DNA from: an uncultured Archangium sp.
GTDB taxonomy: Bacteria; Myxococcota; Myxococcia; Myxococcales; Myxococcaceae
DNA: 64,000 nucleotides
Direction of reading: 5' to 3'
Assembly: GCA_903905455.1 (NCBI GenBank)
Contig: CAIVGN010000017.1
Coordinates: forward strand, 55,250-119,249
This document shows, one piece after another, positions 32,074 to 40,740 of the stretch; the stretch's first letter is position 1, and every line of letters starts with the position of its first letter. Made by a program: the position numbers and the translations under genes. The notes under the pieces are model-generated. The model made no database searches. It saw only the letters and a list, made by a program, of their open reading frames with translations, and was not told the origin of the DNA.

Positions 32074-33363
32074 ATGACCGCACTCCGCCAGCAGAAGGAC
32101 CACGCCACGCTGTTGCTCTCCAAGGGCAAGCTGCCGGCCGCGCTCGCCGAGTTCCGCGGCGTGCTGGAGTCGATGCCCGGCGATCTCTCGGCCCGCCAGA
32201 AGGTGGCTGAGATCCTTGCGAGGCAGGGCCACGTGGACGAAGCGGTCGACCAGTACGCGGAGGCCGTGCGCCGCTACGCCGAGGAGGGGCTCTTCTTCAA
32301 GGCCGTGGCGCTCAGCCGCGTCATCCTCACGCTCGACCCGACGCACCAGCTGGCGCAGCACCTGCTCGCGGAGCTGTATGCGCAGCGAAACCCCGCGCGC
32401 CCGTCGGCCCCGCCCCCCCCGGTGCGCCCGCCCCCGACGGAAGAGACCCACCTCGATCCGAACTCCATTGCGCTCGCCTCCATGAGGCTGGTGCAGGCGC
32501 CCCGGCCCCAGCCGCCCCCCGCGGAGGCCCGGAGGGTGGCCGAGCCTGGTCCCTCGGCGCGCGAGACGCTCCCGCGCATTCCGCTCTTCTCCTCGTTGAG
32601 CCGCGACGAGTTCATGGCCGTGCTCGACGGCGCCATGGAGGCCCGCGCTTACGCTGCCGGGAGCACCCTCATCACCGAGGGAGAACCCGGTGGCTCCATG
32701 TACGCCGTGGCCCAGGGCGAGGTGTCCGTGTGGCGCAAGTCACGCCAGGTCGCCGTGCTGGGCGAGGGCGCCTTCTTCGGAGAGATGGCGCTGCTCGCAG
32801 GCACCTGGCGGATGGCGACGGTGCAGGCGGTCACCGAGGTGGTGGTGCTCGAGTTCTCCCGCGAGAGCATGGACCGGATCATCGGGCACTACCCCGGCGT
32901 GAGGGCGGGCCTCGAGGCGTTCTTCCGCGAACGGCTGTTGGCGAACCTGATGCGCGCCAACCCGCTGCTGCAGTTGCTCAGCGTGACCGAGCGCGCGGAG
33001 CTCTCTGCGGCCTTCGAGCCGTGCGGCTTCGGAGCCGACCAGGTCGTGCTCGACGAGGGCCGCATCGGCGCCCCGGTGATCCTCCTGCTGCGCGGCCGCT
33101 GCTCCGTCGTTCCCCGCGATCCCGAGCGGGGCACCTACGCCGACCTCGAGGAAGGGGACGCCTTTGGCGCGCTGGCTGCGCTCACCCAGTCGTCCGCGTC
33201 GGTGACGGTGCGGACGCGCGCGCCGGTGATGGCCCTGCGCGTGGCGGCCGACGTCTTCCGCGCCATCGTCATGGCCAACCCGGAGGTGAACCGGCGCGTG
33301 CGCGACCTGGCCAACCCGGGCGCCGGGCGGGGTTCGAAGGCGCAGCTGCAGGTGGCCGTCTGA
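32074..33363 (+). CDS. TPR protein with two cyclic-nucleotide-binding-like domains
   Basis: A 429-residue protein. Residues 1-110 form TPR-like helices (LSKGKLPAALAEFRGVLESM, EILARQGHVDEAVDQYAEAV). A Pro-rich linker follows, then a CNMP-binding-type domain (about 170-285: FSSLSRDEFMAVLDGAMEAR, GEPGGSMYAVAQGEVSVWRK, GEGAFFGEMALLAGTWRMAT) and a second more diverged one (about 295-415: EGDAFGALAALTQSSASVTV). The phosphate-binding cassette FGEMALL is near canonical in the first domain only. There is no DNA-binding helix-turn-helix, so it may be an adaptor. Linkage to a diguanylate cyclase suggests, but does not show, c-di-GMP or cAMP sensing. Confidence 0.85.
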   Translation: MTALRQQKDHATLLLSKGKLPAALAEFRGVLESMPGDLSARQKVAEILARQGHVDEAVDQYAEAVRRYAEEGLFFKAVALSRVILTLDPTHQLAQHLLAELYAQRNPARPSAPPPPVRPPPTEETHLDPNSIALASMRLVQAPRPQPPPAEARRVAEPGPSARETLPRIPLFSSLSRDEFMAVLDGAMEARAYAAGSTLITEGEPGGSMYAVAQGEVSVWRKSRQVAVLGEGAFFGEMALLAGTWRMATVQAVTEVVVLEFSRESMDRIIGHYPGVRAGLEAFFRERLLANLMRANPLLQLLSVTERAELSAAFEPCGFGADQVVLDEGRIGAPVILLLRGRCSVVPRDPERGTYADLEEGDAFGALAALTQSSASVTVRTRAPVMALRVAADVFRAIVMANPEVNRRVRDLANPGAGRGSKAQLQVAV

Positions 33364-33390
33364 CCCTGCAGCCCTCTCGAGGAGAGAACG

Positions 33391-35310
33391 TCAGGCGTAC
33401 TTTCGGGACAGGAACCCGTCGATGGCTGCGAGCAGCCCCGGCACGTCCGCGTGCTCCGGCACCGAGATGCGGCAGATCTGCACGTTGTCGCGCTTCTGGG
33501 CCGCCTTGATCTTTTCCGACAGGGCGCCCTGCGTCGATTCCTGCGGGTTGATCACGTAGAACAAGTCGGGCTTTCCACCACCGGTCGACTGGCCGTAGCT
33601 GACCCGGCTCTTCACCAGCTTCGGTGCGTGGGTGAGCAGGTGGTCGACGAACTCATCGACCAGGTCGGCGTGCGTGCTGGGCGCGGCCGGCAGGTAGAAC
33701 GACAACACGCCGCTCGCCAGGCCCTGCGCGAGGTGCGCCTCGTCGATGGTGTAGAGCAACAGCTCCTTTCCGTAGCGCGCGAGCGCGGCGCGGAGCCCTT
33801 CGGTCAGTTGCGTCGTGTTGACGGCGATGCGCGCCATGCGCGGGCGCAGGTCACGCAGGCCTTCGGCCAGGGCCGCCAGCTGGGACGGCCTGGCGGCGGT
33901 GTCGGCGTCACGGCCATAGGCGAGGGCGCCGGCGATGATGGCGCGTGCGGTCGGGTGCTCGCCCGCGAAGGCCACGCCCAGGGTCGCCTTCCCCCGGGTG
34001 AAGTACTTCGACCCGCTCTTCACGATGACGCACGGCCAGTCACGCGCGTACGCCTGCGACAACAACGGGAAGAGCGGCGCCAGCGTGGTGTCGGCCAGCA
34101 CCGGCACTTTCACGCCATACGTGGCCTCGTAGGCGCGGAGTGCTTCGAACAGGCGGGGGAAGTCGTGCACCTGCAGCTCGGGGTTGGTCGGCGTCTCGAG
34201 GAACAGGAACGCCGGCGCTCCCTTCGCGCGCTCGAGGGCCATCACCATCTGGTCGATCAACGTCAGCGGCTTGCCGGCCGCGTCGCGCGAGAGCACCGGC
34301 AGCGGCACCGGCTCGACCACGCCATCGCGAGGCAGCAGCTCGGCGATGAGCTGGCACGTGCCGCCGTAGCCATTCTCCGCGTACAGCAGCTTCACGGGGC
34401 GCTTCGCGTCCAGCAGCCGCGCCGTGGCGCTGAAGACGGCCGCTTCCGCGGCGAGCCCCGTGCAGAAGATCGCGCTGGCCCGAACCTCGGGGAAGATCTC
34501 TCGCAGGAGCGCCTCGCACTGCTCGGGCGTCGCCGAGGCAGGCGCCGTGACGGGCAACCCCGCGGCGCGAGACAGCTCGGCCCGCGCGTCCATCGCCAGC
34601 AACGCGGCCGCCGTGCGCTTGCGCACCAACTGCAGGGCGCCGACGTCGAGGGCGTCGTTCTCGAGGAGCACCACGCCGCCGCCCTCGAGCGGGAAGACGG
34701 AGGCGTCGGCCTTGCCGTCACCGCGCGCGTACGTCGAGCTGGCGGCGTCGTGGACGAAGACCGTCAACGCGTTGCCCACGGCCGGAGGCACGGGGCCCCG
34801 GTGGTGCTCATGCAGCTCGACGAAGGCGGCGCGCAGGGCGCTCTTCTTCTCGTCCGACAGCGGGAAGATGCCGGGGGTGAAGAGCCGGACCACGCGCGTG
34901 GCCGTGGCGTACGCCTCGGCGATCGCCAGGTACGGCTTGGTGCGCGAGGCGAAGGTCAACGCGCGACGGGCCCCGCTCTGGCTCTGCAGCAGCAGCTCGA
35001 CCACCGTCGACAGCGGCTGGCCCAGGCGCGCGTAGTCCGAAGGCAGCCCACAGGCGGCCAACATCGCGTTCACCTCTGCGGGCGTGCGCGCGTGCTTCTG
35101 CAACTCGGCCACGACCGCGACGAAGCGCTCGACGAAGTCGGCCTCGGAAACAAAGCGCTGCAGGTCGTAGGTGGTGGCGAAGACATCCCAGTCGTCGGGC
35201 ATCGCCCCGGGCGCCAGGAGGGTCGGCAAGACGGCGCGCAACTGGGCGGCGAAGCCGGGGGGAACGAGCGAAGAGACACTGCGCTGCGATGAGGTTGGCA
35301 CCGCGCCCAA
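33391..35310 (-). CDS. Long PLP-dependent Cys/Met-metabolism-type enzyme
   Basis: About 639 residues, far longer than the usual 380-430 of cystathionine gamma-synthase/lyase relatives. The C-terminal two thirds carry the fold: LYAENGYGGTCQLI, FLFLETPTNPELQVHDFPRL, VLADTTLAPLF and the PLP-lysine region VKSGSKYFTRGKATLG (Lys435). The first about 250 residues are helical (FVSEADFVERFVAVVAELQK) and unlike the family, with no recognised domain. It may be a trans-sulfuration-type lyase on an unusual substrate. The start is TTG at 35310; a GTG at 35301 is equally possible. No operon partner is obvious. Confidence 0.8.
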   Translation of the reverse strand: MGAVPTSSQRSVSSLVPPGFAAQLRAVLPTLLAPGAMPDDWDVFATTYDLQRFVSEADFVERFVAVVAELQKHARTPAEVNAMLAACGLPSDYARLGQPLSTVVELLLQSQSGARRALTFASRTKPYLAIAEAYATATRVVRLFTPGIFPLSDEKKSALRAAFVELHEHHRGPVPPAVGNALTVFVHDAASSTYARGDGKADASVFPLEGGGVVLLENDALDVGALQLVRKRTAAALLAMDARAELSRAAGLPVTAPASATPEQCEALLREIFPEVRASAIFCTGLAAEAAVFSATARLLDAKRPVKLLYAENGYGGTCQLIAELLPRDGVVEPVPLPVLSRDAAGKPLTLIDQMVMALERAKGAPAFLFLETPTNPELQVHDFPRLFEALRAYEATYGVKVPVLADTTLAPLFPLLSQAYARDWPCVIVKSGSKYFTRGKATLGVAFAGEHPTARAIIAGALAYGRDADTAARPSQLAALAEGLRDLRPRMARIAVNTTQLTEGLRAALARYGKELLLYTIDEAHLAQGLASGVLSFYLPAAPSTHADLVDEFVDHLLTHAPKLVKSRVSYGQSTGGGKPDLFYVINPQESTQGALSEKIKAAQKRDNVQICRISVPEHADVPGLLAAIDGFLSRKYA

Positions 35311-35410
35311 CTACTGGGAGCCTCAGCGCTGCGCAACCCGAGTCAGGAGGTCGGGGCGTGGCCCAGGGCACCTCGTGCTCGGCGGTGGCCTGAGGGCGTG
35401 GAAGTGAAGC

Positions 35411-36386
35411 TCACGCAGCCGTCGTCTTGAACTGGCCCTTGAGCGTCTGGGGCACGCGCTGTGTGTCGGCCTGGAGCATTTGGAAGTGCTTGCGGGTGAG
35501 CGACAACGAAATGAGTGCCTTGTCCGTGGAGTCCATCACCGAGGTCTCGCGAGCCGGGACCAGGTTCATCTCATCGTCCTGGTTCTCGACGACGGGGTGC
35601 GCGCCCTAGCCGGCGTCTTCCGCAATCTGCTCGGCGATGGCCAGCACGGCGACCTGCGGGTGCGGCATGCCGCCGAACATCAGGCTGTGGTGGTGCTCGA
35701 CCACCAGCGTCACCGATGGCGGCAACCCCCACGACTTGAGCACCACGGCCGAGAAGTGCTCGTGCACCGACTCTGCCGCGAGCCAGACCTCCTGGGAGAG
35801 CCGCAGCGGAAGCTTGTGATGCTTGAGGTACTCGGTGACGCCGAGGAGCGCGACCGACAGGCCCACGTCGTGCAGGAGCCCGAGCAGGAACGCGTTCTCG
35901 GCCTCCAGCGGCGTGTTGCGCGCGACGAAGCGGCTGATCCACGCCACGCCACGGCGCTGCTCTGGCGGCGCACCGACTCGAGGGTCTCGTTGATGCCCTC
36001 GCAGTGAATGATCGTCATCTGCATCGCCGCTTCCATCACCACGTCGCGCACGCTGGAAAGGCCCATGCGAACGAGCGCCTGCTTGAGGGTGACGCAGGGA
36101 ACGGCGCCGCCGTAGAGCGCCGAATTCGCCAGCTTCAACACGCGGCCTGCGAGGAGCGGCTCCCGCTCGAGCAGCGAAGAGATGTCTTCCAGGCGCGCGT
36201 TGGGCCTGCGCGAGAGCTCGAGCACTTCGAGCGCCCCGCGGGCGGCCTGGGCAAGCGCACCGTGGGGTGCCGCAGGAACGCGTCGAGCCAGTCGCGCAGC
36301 GCCCGCTGCGTACCGTCCAGGTCGCCTGTGTCCGCGGGGAGCGTGTAGTTGCCGCGGCCGTAGTTCGGAGACGAACTCGACACCAT
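35411..36386 (-). pseudogene. Broken HDOD-domain protein gene
   Basis: From ATG at 36386 the protein reads MVSSSSPNYGRGNYTLPADT and RALRDWLDAFLRHPTV, then shifts frame near 36250. It continues as ALEVLELSRRPNARLEDISS and MGLSSVRDVVMEAAMQMT, shifts again at a triplicated CCACG (35939-35953), and runs as ISRFVARNTPLEAENAFLLG and LLHDVGLSVAL to a TAG at 35606. The same frame stays coding-like past that TAG to a TGA at 35411 (ending RVPQTLKGQFKTTAA). So there are two frameshifts and one nonsense codon in an otherwise well-kept HDOD signalling gene. The decay looks recent; sequencing error cannot explain all three easily. Confidence 0.8.
35939..35953 (+). repeat. Pentanucleotide repeat (CCACG)x3 at a frameshift
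   Basis: Three tandem CCACG units sit exactly where the HDOD reading frame breaks. With one unit fewer the protein would read SSAVAWISRFVARN without interruption, so the break is a 5-base expansion, probably by slippage. Confidence 0.8.
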
Positions 36387-36757
36387 GCGCGCAAAACGAG
36401 CGCAATCGCCTGGGGCCTCCAACCCGTCGGATCCGCCAGCGCGCGCCGGATGGGGGTGGCGCACCGAGTCCTCAGGGCCACCTGGCGGGGAGGCTGTGCG
36501 ACGCCGCCGCACCTCGTCGTAGGTCGGCGCCGGGTGAGCGGCAGCGAGCGGTGGGCAGCGCATGCCGGTGTCGGGAACGAGGCGCGTGGAGATGGACGCC
36601 CCGAGACGTCCGGCACCTTCGCCCTGACGGGCTCGATGAACGCTGGCCGCTCTGCCGCCCAGTGGCCGTGGAACCCGGGGCCATCGAGCGGGACCGCTGA
36701 ACTTCACCTGCTTGCGCGGCGGTGGCGCTCAAATTTCACGCCGCGCCACCGCGTGGT
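36387..36757. other. Gene-free interval with possible Kelch-repeat remnant
   Basis: No complete gene is visible. On + at 36612-36656 the frame reads GTFALTGSMNAGRSA, matching the opening of the Kelch-type repeats (TG-M-x-AR-x-H-TAT) that are common in myxobacterial secreted proteins. The match is about 15 residues only, so this is at best a scrap of a lost gene. Confidence 0.2.
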
Positions 36758-37246
36758 TCAGCCGACGGCTCTGCGCGCGCGGTGCATCACCGAGCCGCCG
36801 AGCGACACGGCGAGCACGCCCCACAGCACGAGCGCGACCTCAACGGGCGTGACGCTCTCTTGCGTCGTCAGCGGGCCGCAGCGCACGGTGGGGGCCATCG
36901 ACTCGCGCGTGTAGGTGTCGCCGACGGCGCAGTGCAGCCAGAGTTCGCGCGGGGCCGCCACGTCGACCGTCCACCCGCTCGCCTCGCGCACGGCGAGGAG
37001 CGGCGTGAGCGCGCCCTTCATCGGCAGCTGGTATCGGCGCGTGACCGTGCCGTGAATCGTGCGGTGCAGCCCGGGGCTGAGCAGCAAGCCCGTCGCCACC
37101 GCGCCGACCATGGCCGTGAGCGCCACGAGCGGAATGAGCGGACCCAGCGCGCGCCGACGGCCCGTGGTGCGGTCCGCGTACCAGGCGAAGCCGCCCACTT
37201 GCGCGAGAAAGACCAGCAGCGGGACCGCGAGCGTGGATAACGTCAT
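36758..37246 (-). CDS. Membrane protein with two to three helices
   Basis: A 162-residue protein. Hydrophobic segments lie near 4-22 (STLAVPLLVFLAQVGGFAWY), 39-60 (PLIPLVALTAMVGAVATGLL) and close to the C-terminus (VEVALVLWGVLAVSLGGSVM), with a polar, Cys-containing periplasmic-type region between the last two. ATG at 37246 is preferred (GGTGGAAG upstream) over a GTG 66 bases earlier. Family not recognised. Confidence 0.6.
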   Translation of the reverse strand: MTLSTLAVPLLVFLAQVGGFAWYADRTTGRRRALGPLIPLVALTAMVGAVATGLLLSPGLHRTIHGTVTRRYQLPMKGALTPLLAVREASGWTVDVAAPRELWLHCAVGDTYTRESMAPTVRCGPLTTQESVTPVEVALVLWGVLAVSLGGSVMHRARRAVG

Positions 37247-37428
37247 GCGCTTCCACCATCGCACACGGTTCGCCGGCACGGGCCGCTCGCCGAACGCCGC
37301 AGCGTGGGTCACCGCGCCGCGCGCGGGCTGGACTCGACTGTCGGCTTCCAGCGTTCACCCTGGTGAGAAGGCGACCTGATCACGCCCCTGCCGACGTCCC
37401 CGCGCCGCCTCGGTGAAGAAATCGCGGC

Positions 37429-38808
37429 CTAGAACTTCACCGTGGTCATGAAGTGCACCGAAAGGTCGAGGCTCCAGGTGGGCACTTCCTGGAACGGCTG
37501 GTCGGACACCCCGGGAAACACCGGCACCACGCTCTTGCTGAACTCGAGCGGCACGACCGTCATGCCCGGCGCGAAGCCGGTGCCGTAGATGCCCGTCACG
37601 GCGATGGTGCCCAGCAGGTCCCACAGGCCGCCGCCCAGGGCCTTGACCACCTTGTCGGCGCGGTAGGTCATGCCGCCCGACAGGCCGTAGCGGTCGAGCG
37701 AGATGGCGCCGTCGCGGGCGCGGGTGCGGGCCGCGTCGTAGCTCACGCCGAGGCCCACGGTGAGGTCGGCGTTCCACGCGTAGAGCGCGCCCAGGCGCAC
37801 CTTCACCGAGGGGCGCAGGAGCTCGCTGGGCAGCTCCGGGCTCCACTCACCGTCGGCGCGCAGGCTCAGGCCTCCCAGGTCGACCACCGCCCCCACCAGA
37901 CCGCGCACCTGCTCCACCATGAGGAAGGTGCCCCCGGGGGGCTTGGTGTCGATGTACGAGCCCTCTTGTGGCGCGAAGCCCGGGAGCAACGCGCTCACCA
38001 GCACCGTCTGCACGTGCTGTCCCCAGCGGGCGACCTGCAACTGCGGGCTGCGCAGCGCGAGCGCCAGGCGCAGGTACTTCGAGACCAGCCACTGCACCCC
38101 GAGCACCGCGCGCAGCGACAGGCGATTGACCGCCTCGTTCACGCTGACCTGGATGTGCGCCCCCCGCTCGCTGCCCAGCATGGAGTCGGTGGTCAACGTG
38201 GTGGTCAGCGCGACGGCCTCGCTGCGGGTCAGCAGCGCGCCCTGGAGCGAGAGCCCGAGGCGCACCTTCGGGTGCACCTGCCACCCCACCGCCGCGGTGG
38301 CCCAGGTGTCGTCCCCGCTCTGCGACCAGTCGTAGCGCTGGTCGAGCGTCGCCTGGAGGTTCGGCGCGCTCGGCAGGGCCCCGCGGGAGGTGGTGGAGAA
38401 GCCGGTGGAGAACGAGTCGTGGAAGGGCGTCCACAGGCCCAGCGAGAGACCCAGGCCCTCGCGCAACATGTAGGTCAGGCCGAGCACCGAGGGCACCGAG
38501 CTGTACCGGGACGCGCGCGTGTTCTGCGACTGGGTCTCCCAGGGGAGCACCGTGGTCAGCACGCCCTCGGAGTTCACCCACGCGTACGAGTAGGCGCTGA
38601 TGCCCAGCTGCACGCTGGACCGCTTGAGGCCGCCGAGCGACGCCGGGTTGTACCAGCCGCCACCGCCGTCATCGTCGGCGGCCACCACCGCGCCGGCCAG
38701 CGACGACTCGGGCGAGAGCATGGTGGACTCGGGGTTGCTGGCGCGCGCGGCCACCGGGGCGAGCAGCGCGAGGAGCAGGGGCCACGCCGGGTTCCGTGAA
38801 TTGCACAT
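37429..38808 (-). CDS. FadL/OmpP1-family outer-membrane protein
   Basis: A 459-residue outer-membrane barrel with a signal peptide (LLLALLAPVAARA). The mature N-terminus SLAGAVVAADDDGGGGWYNP-ASL matches the FadL/TodX hallmark (A-G--VA-A-D-----YNPA) of the plug region, and the protein ends in a C-terminal Phe (VHFMTTVKF) for BAM insertion. FadL relatives carry long-chain fatty acids or aromatic hydrocarbons across the outer membrane. The exact substrate is unknown. ATG start. The small membrane gene downstream on + is divergent from it. Confidence 0.85.
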   Translation of the reverse strand: MCNSRNPAWPLLLALLAPVAARASNPESTMLSPESSLAGAVVAADDDGGGGWYNPASLGGLKRSSVQLGISAYSYAWVNSEGVLTTVLPWETQSQNTRASRYSSVPSVLGLTYMLREGLGLSLGLWTPFHDSFSTGFSTTSRGALPSAPNLQATLDQRYDWSQSGDDTWATAAVGWQVHPKVRLGLSLQGALLTRSEAVALTTTLTTDSMLGSERGAHIQVSVNEAVNRLSLRAVLGVQWLVSKYLRLALALRSPQLQVARWGQHVQTVLVSALLPGFAPQEGSYIDTKPPGGTFLMVEQVRGLVGAVVDLGGLSLRADGEWSPELPSELLRPSVKVRLGALYAWNADLTVGLGVSYDAARTRARDGAISLDRYGLSGGMTYRADKVVKALGGGLWDLLGTIAVTGIYGTGFAPGMTVVPLEFSKSVVPVFPGVSDQPFQEVPTWSLDLSVHFMTTVKF

Positions 38809-38883
38809 TCGGCTCCATCATCTCAGCGGTCCCCGCGAAGGTCTTGCTTCGTCGTCGCGGGGGTGTTCGGAAGTTGCCCACCG

Positions 38884-39273
38884 ATGTGGATGCTTGCCGC
38901 GCCGCTGGTGCTTGCGTTGGCCTCAGGCCAGGCGGTCGCCCCGCAGGTCGAAGGGCCCAACCTCGTGCGAGAGCGCGCGCTGGTGCCCGCCGTCGTCAGC
39001 GGGGTCTCGCTGTTGGGAGGCGTCACCTTCATCATCATCGGCAACGTGCAGCTGGGGGAGGTCCTGCGGCTCCCGACCCCCGAGGCCATCGAGGCCGCGC
39101 GCAGCAACGCGAGGACCAACGTGGTGGGCGGCGTGGCGCTCATCGGGCTGGGCGTGGTGGTGGCGGGCGCGACGCTGCTGCTCTCCTTCTGGCAGCCCAC
39201 GTCGGGCACCTCGGTGGCGCTGGTGCCGCTCGACGGCGGGGGCCTGTTCTCGGTGCGGGTGCGGCTGCCGTGA
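38884..39273 (+). CDS. Small two-helix membrane protein
   Basis: A 129-residue protein with a signal-like N-terminus (MLAAPLVLALASGQAVA) and two membrane helices (LVPAVVSGVSLLGGVTFIII near 43 and VVGGVALIGLGVVVAGATLL near 85), with a short polar tail. Its stop overlaps the GTG of the DUF3943 gene, so it is likely a partner or assembly helper. ATG at 38884 is chosen; 38890 is an alternative. Family unknown. Confidence 0.65.
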   Translation: MWMLAAPLVLALASGQAVAPQVEGPNLVRERALVPAVVSGVSLLGGVTFIIIGNVQLGEVLRLPTPEAIEAARSNARTNVVGGVALIGLGVVVAGATLLLSFWQPTSGTSVALVPLDGGGLFSVRVRLP

Positions 39274-40733
39274 GGCCCGGCCGGGCGCTGCTCGTGGTGG
39301 CGCTGCTTGCCGCACCGGCGCTCGCGGCCCTGCCCGACGACGCGCCGATGCTGGAGGTGGTGGCCCCCGATGCGGGCGTCGCGCCAGCGGCCGCGCCGAC
39401 GCTCCAGGCTCCGCGCGCCAACTACCTCCTGCCGGTGCTCGAGTCGGAGTTCCTGCACTTCGGGTTGATGGCCTTCTCGAACCTGGTCACCCGCCAGCCC
39501 TTCGCGCAGATCTCCCTCGACTCCATCGCCAGCCACTTCGATGGCCGGCGCCCGTGGCAGTTCGACGTCGACTTCTTCTTCACCAACCAGTTCGGCCACC
39601 CCTACCAGGGGGCGCTGAGCTTCACCGCGGCGCGCTCGGCGGGCGTGCCGTTCTGGCTGGCGACGATCTACCCGCTGCTGGCGAGCCTCAGCTGGGAGCT
39701 GTTCTACGAGATCGACGCGCCGGCCATCAACGACCAGATCACCACCACGCTGGGCGGCATCTTCCTGGGCGAGGTGCTCCACCGCGCGGCGGCGCTGGTG
39801 CTCAGCGACACCGGCGGGGGCACGCCTTCGTGGGTGCGCCAGGTGGGCTCGTTCCTCCTGAGCCCCGCGGGCGCGATCAACCACTGGCTGACCAACGGCG
39901 AGCTCGACGCCCAGGACCTCGACGAGAACCCGCCGTACTTCGCGCACGTCTCCGCGGGCGTGAACATCGGCGGCGTGCTCCGCGACCCGGGCACGCGGAG
40001 GACGTACCTGGTGCCCGGCGTGCAGTTCAACGTGCAGGCGAGCCTCACCTACGGCATCCCCGGAGATCCCGCCTTCCGGTACCGCCACCCGTTCTCGCAC
40101 TTCGCCCTCGACGCCAACCTGCTCATCGGTGCGGGCGCGGTGACGGGTGGCTTCTTCACGCGCGGGCTGTTGTGGGGGGCTCACTTCGGGAACGCGAGCA
40201 CCTCGGTGCGCGGCGTGTGGGGCGTCTTCGGGCAGTACGACTTCTCGGCGGCGTCGCTGGCCCGCGTCTCGTCGGTGGCCGTCGGCCTGGGCGCCTCGCT
40301 GCAGTGGAAGCTGGGTACCGACGTCTTCCTTCAGGCCACGGGCATGCTCAGCGGCGTGCCCTTCGCGTCGGCCGGCGCGCTCGGCGTCGAGGACGTCACG
40401 GTGCGCGACTACCACATCGGTGCGGGCGCCCAGGCCACCACCGATCTCCGGCTGCTCTACCGGGACCTCGGCTGGTTGCGGCTGACGGCGCGCAACTGGT
40501 TCATCGTCGGTGCGTACACCCAGCCCACCGGCTGGGAGAGCATCAGCTACGTGACCTTCGGCCCGCTGGGAAAGCTCTGGGGCCCCATCGGCCTGGGCGC
40601 CGACGTGGTGGTGGTGCTGCGACGCAGCCACTTTCCCGACAACGGCTTCGCCCCCCAGGTCAACGGCGTGACCGGGCGCATCACGCTCTCGTGGCTCTCC
40701 GACGGGCACTTTGGCCTCGTCGACCGCCGCTGA
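39270..40733 (+). CDS. DUF3943 family outer-membrane-type protein
   Basis: A 487-residue protein with a signal peptide (ALLVVALLAAPALA). Diagnostic segments of DUF3943 are FGHPYQGALSFTAARSAGVP, FWLATIYPLLASLSWELFYE, NDQITTTLGGIFLGEVLHR and NHWLTNGELD, followed by a strand-rich C-terminal half. The family is predicted to sit in the outer membrane; its function is unknown. The GTG start overlaps the stop of the small membrane gene before it (GTGA). Confidence 0.8.
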   Translation: MRPGRALLVVALLAAPALAALPDDAPMLEVVAPDAGVAPAAAPTLQAPRANYLLPVLESEFLHFGLMAFSNLVTRQPFAQISLDSIASHFDGRRPWQFDVDFFFTNQFGHPYQGALSFTAARSAGVPFWLATIYPLLASLSWELFYEIDAPAINDQITTTLGGIFLGEVLHRAAALVLSDTGGGTPSWVRQVGSFLLSPAGAINHWLTNGELDAQDLDENPPYFAHVSAGVNIGGVLRDPGTRRTYLVPGVQFNVQASLTYGIPGDPAFRYRHPFSHFALDANLLIGAGAVTGGFFTRGLLWGAHFGNASTSVRGVWGVFGQYDFSAASLARVSSVAVGLGASLQWKLGTDVFLQATGMLSGVPFASAGALGVEDVTVRDYHIGAGAQATTDLRLLYRDLGWLRLTARNWFIVGAYTQPTGWESISYVTFGPLGKLWGPIGLGADVVVVLRRSHFPDNGFAPQVNGVTGRITLSWLSDGHFGLVDRR

Positions 40734-40740
40734 CCCCGCC

